8,848 nucleotides of DNA, from NCBI GenBank assembly GCA_015229095.1, contig JADGCE010000006.1:29324-38171 (forward strand). The letters are read 5' to 3'. The notes below the pieces were generated by a model. The model had not been told where the DNA came from. It was given only the letters and a program-made list of their open reading frames with translations, and did not search any database. Origin of the DNA: Magnetococcales bacterium. Its GTDB lineage: Bacteria > Pseudomonadota > Magnetococcia > Magnetococcales > Magnetaquicoccaceae. Both the position numbers and the translations under genes were made by a program. This document shows positions 6,001 through 8,848 of this stretch, piece by piece. Position 1 is the stretch's first letter, and each line of letters begins with the position of its first letter.

Positions 6001-8848
6001 AGCTTTACCGCCACCCGATTGGATGGTCAGGCGACCTTGCCTGCCTGGCTTTCGTTGGATGGGGATACTGGCCTCTTCAGCGGGACGCCGGGCAATGGCG
6101 ATGTGGGAAGCCTCGGTCTGGTTGTCACCGCCACCGATGCCAGCGGGGCCAGCAGCAGTGAGATGGTGGATATCACCGTTCTCAACAGCAACGATGCCCC
6201 AACCCTCAGGGCGGGGGGGATTGCTGCCCAGAGTGCCACCCTCTCCAGGGCCTTCTTTTTCCAACTGCCCACCGACACCTTTGTGGATGGGGACAGCGGC
6301 GATTCTCTCACCTTTGCCGCCGCCCAGGCGGATGGCTCCCCTCTGCCGGCCTGGCTCTCCTTTGATCGGGATACCGGCACCTTTTCCGGAACCCCCACCG
6401 CTGCCAATGCCGCTTTGGGTTCTCTCCTGGTCCGGGTAACGGCCAGTGACAGTGCCGCTGCCAGCGTTTCCGGCCTGTTTGACCTGAACGTGGTGCGGGT
6501 CAATACGGCACCCGGCCTGAATGCGGACAGCACCGTTGCCACCGTCGCCGCCCAGAGTGCCCGGGAGGGGAACCCCTTCCGGTTGCAACTGGCCGGCAAC
6601 ATGTTTGTGGAGAGTGACGACGGGGATCGGTTGGCCTATACCGCCGGGTTGGCAGGGAGTGGGGATCCCTCGCTTCCTTCCTGGCTGCATTTTGACCCGG
6701 ACACCCTCACGTTCAGCGGCATTCCGGCGCGGCAGGATGTGGCGGCCCTCACGGTCAAGGTGACAGCCACCGACCTGGCCGGAGCCAAAGCCTTCAACAG
6801 CTTTTCCCTGGATGTGCAAAACACCCCCCACGCACCCCTTCTGGTCAACCCCATCAGCACGCAGTTGCAGGGGCTCTCCTTTACCCAGGGTGCGGCGTTG
6901 CGGTTCAGCCTGGATGCCCAAACCTTTACCGTCGATCCGGGTGATCGTCTGCTGATGACGGCCAGTCTGGCCGATGGTTCTGCGCTGAGCGGCGTGGGGT
7001 TGACCTTCGACTCGGAGACGGCCACCTTCACAGGCACCCCCACTGGCGGTGGTGTTCTGCACCTGAAGGTGACCGCCGAAGATGTCACCAACCAGCTTTC
7101 CACCCCCCATTTTTTTGATTGGACGATCCAGGCCGTCAACCACGCGCCGACTCTGAACCCGTCGATTGCTTTGACCCCTCCCAACCTGCTGGAGGGGCAG
7201 AGCTTCGCCTATACCCTGCCTGCGGGCCATTTCCAGGATGCAGACAATGATGCCCTGAGCTATACCGCCAGTTTGCTGGCCGGTGGCCGCCTGCCCAGTT
7301 GGCTGACCTTTGACGCGGTCACCCACACCTTCAGCGGGACGCCGGTCAATGGCAGTGCCGGGGTGGTGGGGGTCAAGGTCATCGCGCAGGATACGGCCGG
7401 GGCGACGGTGGCGGAGAGCTTCAATCTGACCGTGCTGCCGGTCAACCATGCCCCGACCCTGAATGGGGCCCTGGCCCCCCCGGATCAGGCGGCAACCGTG
7501 GGCAGGCTGTTCAGTTTTCAGGTGGCGGACGGAGCCTTTGCCGACGGGGATGCGGGGGATCGCCTGACCTTTGCGGCGACCGCACAGGGTGGCGCGCCCT
7601 TGCCCTCCTGGTTGACGTTTGATGCCGATACCCGTGGGTTCAGCGGCTTGCCGGGGGCAGGGGATACGGGGCGTTTTGAGGTGACGGTGATGGCCACCGA
7701 TCGGGGTGGTTTGACCGTTGCCGACAGCTTTGCCGTGACCGTGGCCGATGTCAACCATGCCCCCGCACGGAGCAGCGTGGCACTGCTCGGCCCGGCTCTC
7801 CTGGTGGAGGGACAAGCCCTGCAATTCAGCCTACCCGGCGGTCTGTTTGTCGACACGGATGCCGGAGATAGTCTGGCTCTGAGTGCGGTGACCATGCCTT
7901 CCGGTGCCGCGTTGCCCGCCTGGCTGGCTTTCGACAGCAACACGGGGAGGTTTACCGGGACGCCCGGGGCGGCGGATGTGGGCACACTCGGCATCAAGGT
8001 GATGGCCACCGATCGGGGTGGTTTGACGGCGGCAGAGAGCTTCAGCATCTCTGTCCAGGCCATGAACAGGGAACCGGTGATTGCGCTGCCCATAGCCAGC
8101 CAGAGGCTGCAACTGCCGACCGCCGAGCAAACCCCGGTGGAAGGGGCGTCGTTTTTGTTCAAGCTGGCGCAGGGCACCTTTATCGATCCCAACAGCGGTG
8201 ATCTGCTGACCCTGTCGGCCAGCAATCTGCCCTCGTGGCTGCGGTTTGATCCTGGCTCCCGCACCTTCAGCGGCACGGCGGTGGCGGGAACCTATCGGAA
8301 CATTGCCGTGACAGCGACGGACAGTGCGGCCACGCCGTTGTCGGTGACCGATTCATTCACCCTGACGGTGGCCCCTGTCAACCATGCCCCGACCCTGGTC
8401 CGCTCCATGGGCGAGCAGGGCAGCCGCCAGGGCAGCCGGTTCAGCTTCCAGATACCCGCGACGACGTTTGCCGATGTGGATGTGGAGGCCGGACGGGACC
8501 AGTTGACCCTGACCGCCAGCAGCCTCTCCAGCAACGTGGCTCTTCCCCAATGGTTGCAGTTCAACAGCAGCTCCCAAACCTTCAGCAGCAGCCGCATTTT
8601 GACCAATGACGATGTGGGCTCTTTCGGGGTGAAGGTACAGGCGACGGATACGGGCGGTGAAAAGGCGTTCGCCACCTTTACACTCACGGTTGCCAACGTC
8701 AACGATGTCCCCACCTTTGTGCCGGGCAATCCGATCGCCAACGCACCCCCGGTCTCCCTGGGCCAGCCCTTGGTCTACACGATACCCGGTACTGTTTTTG
8801 CCGATGAGGACAGCAGGCACGGTGATCGTTTGAGCTTTTCTGCCCATG
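1..8848 (+). CDS. Giant tandem-repeat surface protein with CADG/He_PIG-like Ig-cadherin modules, internal fragment open at both ends
   Basis: Frame 1 runs from the first base to the last with no stop: 2949 codons plus one base. There is no start signal; base 1 falls in the middle of a module, so the TTG there is an internal leucine. The product is about 28 beta-sandwich-type modules of 91-115 residues. Recurrent landmarks are an acidic D-x-D-x-G-D-x-L loop, L-P-x-W-L-x-F-D, T-x-T-F-x-G-T-P, V-T-A-T-D and a closing N-x-N-x-A-P linker. These match the dystroglycan-type cadherin-like and putative-Ig families, whose acidic loops and linker usually bind calcium. One unrelated domain interrupts the array at residues 1795-1969. 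I saw no cysteine, no transmembrane segment and no signal peptide. By analogy with other giant repeat proteins it is probably a secreted or surface adhesin or stalk. Ligand, anchor and export route cannot be read here. The module family is clear; the role is inferred. Confidence 0.93.
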   Translation, partial: MGSFVVAVTATDRSGAAAVDTFVLTVSNVNYPPESIGLLPQFKGAGQAFNLSVASAFMDQDPLTYSATLVDGSPLPAWLQLDGDTGRLTSSALSAGQYAIQVTAVDTANARVSTAFTLSVGTPPTLLSPIPEQSGQQGQPLTFQVPAQLFQDADGWDRLTYSVVGAPTWLQFDTATRTFTGQPGSQDVGVSTVQLLATDLEGGQVTAPFQLTVTNVNDAPALDPGQPPLVAPAVTQDLPFQFVLPVARFTDDDLPFGDRLTYEARRADGTPLPGWLHFDAETHSFFGMATRADASVEIEFTAQDQAGARISERFTLPVVQLNAAPRVVQALPGQTASQEQPFRFQVDANSFRDADGETLRYAARLADGSALPAWLQFDGSTQTFSGTPRNGDVGSVTIKVTASDPAGAVAADTFVLEVADVNDRPTVQSPLSSRLAPVGTPLVIQAADVEAIFQDVDVGDRLSYRVTLQDGSALPGWLHFGGDDGDNSPYRGTPTLYGTPTANEIGLLLGIQLTATDRGGLSVSDNALILVTAPDVAPGKGAAIADKSATQGALFLYELPAAVHVADGVSPFVDPDLPNDQLTYSARQVDGRPLPAWLSFDADTRTFIGTPGNSDVTTATAPLRLQVTARDFAGMTVQSDPFTLTVANSNDAPTVATAIGRQAAFFDHPFRFTIPSQSFADGDIPYGDRLSFSVSQANGAALPAWLQFDASTATFSGTPLASDRGTLNLKVTATDSHQARVADIFSLSVRPFDNAPLLEKALPTLQRARQDQLFTLALDPTTFRDPDVGDLLTWSATLSSGAALPDWLFFDSASRTFIGTPRNADVKNWDVVVRATDRDGLSAQDGFRLLVDNVNDAPTLVAGRELVDQKVTLGAAPFRHTVDAATFADLDMGVDLRATLTLTATLLDGTPLTNNSAFWLHFDSATRTFSGTPAATDPKTVSIKVTATDNAATPLSASDIFNLTINTAPTTVGIAAPRHARQGQAFYFRVPNTTFQDGDAGDLLTLSATLLDGRPLPAWLTFNANTRTFVGTPGNADVGTLDVVVRATDTANASISAGFSLVVDNVNDAPLLAHTIDDQTVDIGQAFSLSLENRFSDADRGDALQLTATVMNMSSDSAAASWLRLSRDSTSGAYRFSGTAPDLPTDLVVKVTATDQAGAKAADIFNLHILPPNHAPTLQAAVSSTPQSVAQGQTFAMRIPQSLFLDPDGDLLRVTAAQANGAPLPGWLSFDADTGTLVGRPGNGDVGSLQIRLTATDPRGAQSLDGSRDTFTLTVTNVNDAPTLNAARAPTTQTVTQGSAFQFVIPEDRFVDADGVYGERLTYAAKRSGGGELPDWLHFESGTRRFYSDLEGPPASSGLGALSLRVTATDSGGLTVSDTVTLTLLPPNTAPVVQNRLVNQRIAEESTLTYQVPGITFYDPDPGEALVYSAASQAGGALPEWLHFDPATRTFFGTPINQMVDGQLVNQVGTVKVKVTATDSRGAAVSEQFDLTVENVNDAPTLFRPVAQQGRGLTAVRGSNFQLQLAADTFRDADSGDRLTLTATTPAWLTFDPESRTFSGTPGEGEVTANVKITATDEAGATGFDLFTLNVVALNQSPVVAQALAEQTVEQGALLSFQFAQESFSDPDGERLTYQATGVAEGVGLPAWLHFDADTRTFSGQPGNADVGRLGVKLIASDASGATATTTFHVVVANVNDAPTVAHPLVNQGVVQGRAFTYQFAANTFQDVDVGDALTFTATTLTGGALPSWLHFDPGTRTFTGQPTAGDVGTVNIRVTAEDAAHATVSDSFRLQVASSQSGILLDSKVVGVAYTASHLDPVTQVNQVTFTGLTDSTGAFQFQPGDTVTFSIGGIVLGQSSGESIITPVNLSGADNIAGVTNRLRLLQTLDADGNPDNGITITAAAHTAAAGKTLDFNVTPESFAASSVVGSYLTQAVNKSSLVSTESAWRHFLGTLANANSTDGLLTTSSSTLAPVSVAVEDTPFSYQMPATLFDTLTAGAKSFTATRLDGQATLPAWLSLDGDTGLFSGTPGNGDVGSLGLVVTATDASGASSSEMVDITVLNSNDAPTLRAGGIAAQSATLSRAFFFQLPTDTFVDGDSGDSLTFAAAQADGSPLPAWLSFDRDTGTFSGTPTAANAALGSLLVRVTASDSAAASVSGLFDLNVVRVNTAPGLNADSTVATVAAQSAREGNPFRLQLAGNMFVESDDGDRLAYTAGLAGSGDPSLPSWLHFDPDTLTFSGIPARQDVAALTVKVTATDLAGAKAFNSFSLDVQNTPHAPLLVNPISTQLQGLSFTQGAALRFSLDAQTFTVDPGDRLLMTASLADGSALSGVGLTFDSETATFTGTPTGGGVLHLKVTAEDVTNQLSTPHFFDWTIQAVNHAPTLNPSIALTPPNLLEGQSFAYTLPAGHFQDADNDALSYTASLLAGGRLPSWLTFDAVTHTFSGTPVNGSAGVVGVKVIAQDTAGATVAESFNLTVLPVNHAPTLNGALAPPDQAATVGRLFSFQVADGAFADGDAGDRLTFAATAQGGAPLPSWLTFDADTRGFSGLPGAGDTGRFEVTVMATDRGGLTVADSFAVTVADVNHAPARSSVALLGPALLVEGQALQFSLPGGLFVDTDAGDSLALSAVTMPSGAALPAWLAFDSNTGRFTGTPGAADVGTLGIKVMATDRGGLTAAESFSISVQAMNREPVIALPIASQRLQLPTAEQTPVEGASFLFKLAQGTFIDPNSGDLLTLSASNLPSWLRFDPGSRTFSGTAVAGTYRNIAVTATDSAATPLSVTDSFTLTVAPVNHAPTLVRSMGEQGSRQGSRFSFQIPATTFADVDVEAGRDQLTLTASSLSSNVALPQWLQFNSSSQTFSSSRILTNDDVGSFGVKVQATDTGGEKAFATFTLTVANVNDVPTFVPGNPIANAPPVSLGQPLVYTIPGTVFADEDSRHGDRLSFSAH
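100..660 (+). repeat. A/B repeat block 1 (units 1 and 2)
   Basis: Unit 1 (100-372, 91 residues) is the shortest complete module. Its G-T-P/D-V-G stretch is reduced to S-S-A-L-S-A-G, the acidic loop is D-Q-D-P-L, and it closes with G-T-P-P instead of an asparagine linker. Unit 2 (373-660, 96 residues) carries D-A-D-G-W-D-R-L, lacks the D-G-x-x-L-P loop before its tryptophan (G-A-P-T-W-L-Q-F), and has both B markers: P-G-S-Q-D-V-G and N-V-N-D-A-P. Confidence 0.85.
661..1275 (+). repeat. A/B repeat block 2 (units 3 and 4)
   Basis: Unit 3 (661-975, 105 residues) has an enlarged acidic loop, D-D-D-L-P-F-G-D-R-L, shared in form with units 7, 13 and 27. Its usual G-T-P is replaced by F-F-G-M-A, and it ends in Q-L-N-A-A-P. 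Unit 4 (976-1275, 100 residues) is a canonical B unit: D-A-D-G-E-T-L, L-P-A-W-L-Q-F-D, G-T-P-R-N-G-D-V-G and D-V-N-D-R-P. Confidence 0.87.
1276..1959 (+). repeat. A/B repeat block 3 (units 5 and 6), the longest block
   Basis: Unit 5 (1276-1614, 113 residues) has D-V-D-V-G-D-R-L and L-P-G-W-L-H-F. The expected F-D-x-x-T-x-T-F is replaced by a glycine/aspartate-rich segment with two closely spaced G-T-P motifs (R-G-T-P-T-L-Y-G-T-P), and it closes with D-V-A-P. Unit 6 (1615-1959, 115 residues) carries extra residues before its acidic loop (D-P-D-L-P-N-D-Q-L), then G-T-P-G-N-S-D-V and N-S-N-D-A-P. Confidence 0.85.
1465..1493. repeat. Perfect 10-bp inverted repeat with 9-base loop, inside unit 5
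   Basis: The arms are ccatacaggg (1465-1474) and ccctgtatgg (1484-1493), exact reverse complements. The repeat lies in the aberrant segment of unit 5 that encodes P-Y-R-G-T-P-T-L-Y-G. No T-run follows, so it does not look like a terminator. Confidence 0.75.
1960..2574 (+). repeat. A/B repeat block 4 (units 7 and 8)
   Basis: Unit 7 (1960-2268, 103 residues) has the enlarged loop D-G-D-I-P-Y-G-D-R-L, L-P-A-W-L-Q-F-D, F-S-G-T-P-L and linker P-F-D-N-A-P. Unit 8 (2269-2574, 102 residues) has D-P-D-V-G-D-L-L, L-P-D-W-L-F-F-D, G-T-P-R-N-A-D-V, D-V-V-V-R-A-T-D and N-V-N-D-A-P. The D-V-V-V-R-A-T-D strand recurs in unit 10, two units on, and not in unit 9. Confidence 0.88.
2549..2573 (+). repeat. 25-base direct repeat, copy 1 (end of unit 8)
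   Basis: These bases are identical to 3185-3209 and cover the codons for V-D-N-V-N-D-A-P. The spacing is 636 bases, exactly units 9 plus 10, so the match skips the intervening A unit. Confidence 0.8.
2575..3210 (+). repeat. A/B repeat block 5 (units 9 and 10)
   Basis: Unit 9 (2575-2907, 111 residues) has the altered acidic loop D-L-D-M-G-V-D-L, a longer stretch before its tryptophan (L-T-N-N-S-A-F-W-L-H-F-D) and the linker I-N-T-A-P. Unit 10 (2908-3210, 101 residues) is close to the consensus: D-G-D-A-G-D-L-L, D-G-R-P-L-P-A-W-L, F-V-G-T-P-G-N-A-D-V-G, D-V-V-V-R-A-T-D and N-V-N-D-A-P. Confidence 0.88.
3185..3209 (+). repeat. 25-base direct repeat, copy 2 (end of unit 10)
   Basis: This is the second copy of the 2549-2573 sequence, in the next B unit. 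Both also share the protein strand D-V-V-V-R-A-T-D upstream. Confidence 0.8.
3211..3846 (+). repeat. A/B repeat block 6 (units 11 and 12)
   Basis: Unit 11 (3211-3528, 106 residues) has D-A-D-R-G-D-A-L, then a diverged core A-A-S-W-L-R-L-S followed by R-F-S-G-T-A-P, and the linker P-P-N-H-A-P. Unit 12 (3529-3846, 106 residues) has D-P-D-G-D-L-L, L-P-G-W-L-S-F-D-A-D-T-G-T, G-R-P-G-N-G-D-V-G and N-V-N-D-A-P. Confidence 0.87.
3847..4500 (+). repeat. A/B repeat block 7 (units 13 and 14)
   Basis: Unit 13 (3847-4173, 109 residues) resembles unit 3 in its F-Q-F-V-I-P strand and enlarged loop D-A-D-G-V-Y-G-E-R-L-T-Y. It lacks G-T-P (Y-S-D-L-E-G-P-P) and ends P-P-N-T-A-P. Unit 14 (4174-4500, 109 residues) has D-P-D-P-G-E-A-L and L-P-E-W-L-H-F-D. 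It has a longer loop after G-T-P (I-N-Q-M-V-D-G-Q-L-V-N-Q-V-G) where other B units carry G-N-x-D-V, but keeps N-V-N-D-A-P. Confidence 0.86.
4501..5097 (+). repeat. A/B repeat block 8 (units 15 and 16)
   Basis: Unit 15 (4501-4794, 98 residues) has D-A-D-S-G-D-R-L and goes straight to T-P-A-W-L-T-F-D without the D-G-x-x-L-P loop, then G-T-P-G-E-G-E-V and linker A-L-N-Q-S-P. Unit 16 (4795-5097, 101 residues) has D-P-D-G-E-R-L, L-P-A-W-L-H-F-D-A-D-T-R-T-F-S-G, P-G-N-A-D-V-G and N-V-N-D-A-P. The bases for its last strand form a strong inverted repeat (5050-5078). Confidence 0.87.
5050..5078. repeat. 11-bp inverted repeat with short loop at the end of unit 16
   Basis: The arms are gccaccaccac (5050-5060) and gtggtggtggc (5068-5078), exact reverse complements, separated by seven bases that could add a G-T and a T-A pair. 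The bases encode A-T-T-T-F-H-V-V-V-A. The pairing may simply follow from runs of Thr ACC and Val GTG codons on either side of a short turn. No T-run follows. Confidence 0.7.
5098..5382 (+). repeat. A half of block 9 (unit 17), followed directly by the inserted domain
   Basis: Unit 17 (95 residues) has D-V-D-V-G-D-A-L-T-F, L-P-S-W-L-H-F-D-P-G-T-R-T-F-T-G and T-A-G-D-V-G. It ends at the strand S-F-R-L-Q-V-A. The asparagine/proline linker that closes nearly every other unit is absent, and the inserted domain starts at once. Unit 18, on the far side of the insert, is its B partner. Confidence 0.85.
5383..5907 (+). other. Non-Ig domain of about 175 residues inserted in the module array (residues 1795-1969)
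   Basis: No W-L-x-F-D core, G-T-P or V-T-A-T-D motif occurs here. The segment opens S-G-I-L-L-D-S-K-V-V-G-V-A-Y, continues with G-L-T-D-S-T-G-A-F-Q-F and P-G-D-T-V-T-F-S-I-G-G-I-V-L-G, then I-I-T-P-V-N-L. A helical-looking stretch follows, R-L-R-L-L-Q-T-L-D-A-D-G-N-P-D-N-G-I (ending near 5691), then L-D-F-N-V-T-P-E-S-F-A and S-A-W-R-H-F-L-G-T-L-A. From memory this order (D-S-x-V-x-G-V-x-Y, G-D-x-V-x-F-x-I-G, L-L-Q-T-L-D-x-D-G-N-P-x-N-G, x-H-x-x-x-T-L) recurs in bacterial surface proteins and lipoproteins of unassigned function, so the domain looks complete. D-A-D-G-N-P-D (residues 1888-1894) resembles a calcium-binding loop. I cannot name a family or a function. Confidence 0.7.
5908..6201 (+). 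repeat. B half of block 9 (unit 18), lacking the acidic loop
   Basis: The unit (98 residues) follows the inserted domain. It has the B markers G-T-P-G-N-G-D-V-G and N-S-N-D-A-P, and a normal L-P-A-W-L-S-L-D core. The D-x-D-x-G-D-x-L loop is missing: the strand L-F-D-T-L-T-A-G-A-K-S-F takes its place, so a calcium site here may be lost or incomplete. Confidence 0.85.
7686..7715 (+). repeat. 30-base direct repeat, copy 1 (unit 23)
   Basis: These bases are identical to 7998-8027 and encode V-M-A-T-D-R-G-G-L-T in both places. The copies are exactly 312 bases (104 codons) apart, one module length, so adjacent units 23 and 24 share a recent duplication or gene-conversion tract. Confidence 0.85.
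7998..8027 (+). repeat. 30-base direct repeat, copy 2 (unit 24)
   Basis: This is the second copy of the 7686-7715 sequence, at the same place in the next module. Identity breaks at the third base of the threonine codon on the right and inside the preceding codon on the left. Confidence 0.85.
8392..8712 (+). repeat. Unit 26, B-like module
   Basis: This unit (107 residues) has an expanded acidic loop, D-V-D-V-E-A-G-R-D-Q-L, and the core L-P-Q-W-L-Q-F-N. Its G-T-P is replaced by S-S-S-R-I-L. It then shows N-D-D-V-G and ends N-V-N-D-V-P, close to the B markers of the first segment, so the alternating pattern may resume here. Confidence 0.85.
8713..8848 (+). repeat. Unit 27, N-terminal part only
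   Basis: The module starts after N-V-N-D-V-P and reaches the acidic loop D-E-D-S-R-H-G-D-R-L-S-F before the window ends. The enlarged loop is the form seen in A units 3, 7 and 13. The tryptophan core and the rest lie downstream. Confidence 0.85.

Larger units (their letters stand above)
6202..8391 (+). repeat. Second array segment, units 19-25, without A/B alternation
   Basis: There are seven modules of 102-108 residues: unit 19 (6202-6513), 20 (6514-6837), 21 (6838-7149), 22 (7150-7455), 23 (7456-7764), 24 (7765-8076) and 25 (8077-8391). Linkers are R-V-N-T-A-P, T-P-H-A-P, A-V-N-H-A-P, P-V-N-H-A-P, D-V-N-H-A-P, A-M-N-R-E-P and P-V-N-H-A-P. None is N-x-N-D-A-P, and lengths are more even than in the first segment. 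Acidic loops include D-G-D-S-G-D-S-L (19), E-S-D-D-G-D-R-L (20), V-D-P-G-D-R-L (21), D-A-D-N-D-A-L (22), D-G-D-A-G-D-R-L (23), D-T-D-A-G-D-S-L (24) and D-P-N-S-G-D-L-L (25). Unit 21 has no core tryptophan, and unit 25 lacks the D-G-x-x-L-P loop. Confidence 0.87.

Noticed and set aside
5824..7824. Reverse-strand open frame of 666 codons
   Set aside because: It is the same artefact, bounded by the sense TCA codon at 5824, and lies fully within the sense modules and inserted domain.
7518..8276. Reverse-strand open frame of 252 codons in another register
   Set aside because: It overlaps clear sense modules (units 23-25) and repeats the same artificial pattern once per module, as expected from reading a repeat array backwards.
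1..8848. CRISPR array or DNA-level tandem repeat
   Set aside because: The periodicity of about 300 bases is a protein-module period. Copies are diverged at the DNA level apart from short identities, and there are no short repeats with unique spacers.

Overview
The whole window lies inside one gene. Frame 1 of the + strand is open from base 1 to base 8848 (2949 complete codons, no stop), and it has neither a start nor an end here. It encodes the middle of a giant bacterial surface or secreted protein built from about 28 tandem Ig/cadherin-like modules of 91-115 residues. The modules resemble the dystroglycan-type cadherin-like (CADG) and 'putative Ig' (He_PIG) families. A typical unit reads: hydrophobic strand, acidic D-x-D-x-G-D-x-L loop, D-G-x-x-L-P-x-W-L-x-F-D core, T-x-T-F-x-G-T-P, D-V-G, V-T-A-T-D-x-x-G, F-x-L-T-V, and a linker such as N-V-N-D-A-P. 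There is no intergenic DNA, RNA gene, mobile element or CRISPR array.

Layout. Bases 1-99 are the end of unit 0. Bases 100-5382 are units 1-17, arranged as alternating A (odd) and B (even) units, so the true repeat is a two-unit block of about 200 residues. Bases 5383-5907 hold an unrelated domain of about 175 residues that sits between the A and B halves of the ninth block. Bases 5908-6201 are unit 18, the B half of that block, after which the alternation stops. Bases 6202-8391 are units 19-25, a more uniform run with N-T-A-P or N-H-A-P type linkers. Bases 8392-8712 are unit 26, which is B-like again, and 8713-8848 begin unit 27.

Organism. The DNA is GC-rich, with strong avoidance of TTA, CTA and TCA codons and plain bacterial coding style. 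Giant acidic cysteine-free proteins of this kind are best known as adhesins or cell-surface proteins of Gram-negative bacteria, commonly exported by type I secretion. A proteobacterium is therefore plausible, but nothing in the window fixes the taxon, and the N-terminal anchor and C-terminal secretion signals lie outside it.

Function is inferred from architecture: an extended, probably calcium-stiffened stalk. No catalytic domain was recognised.
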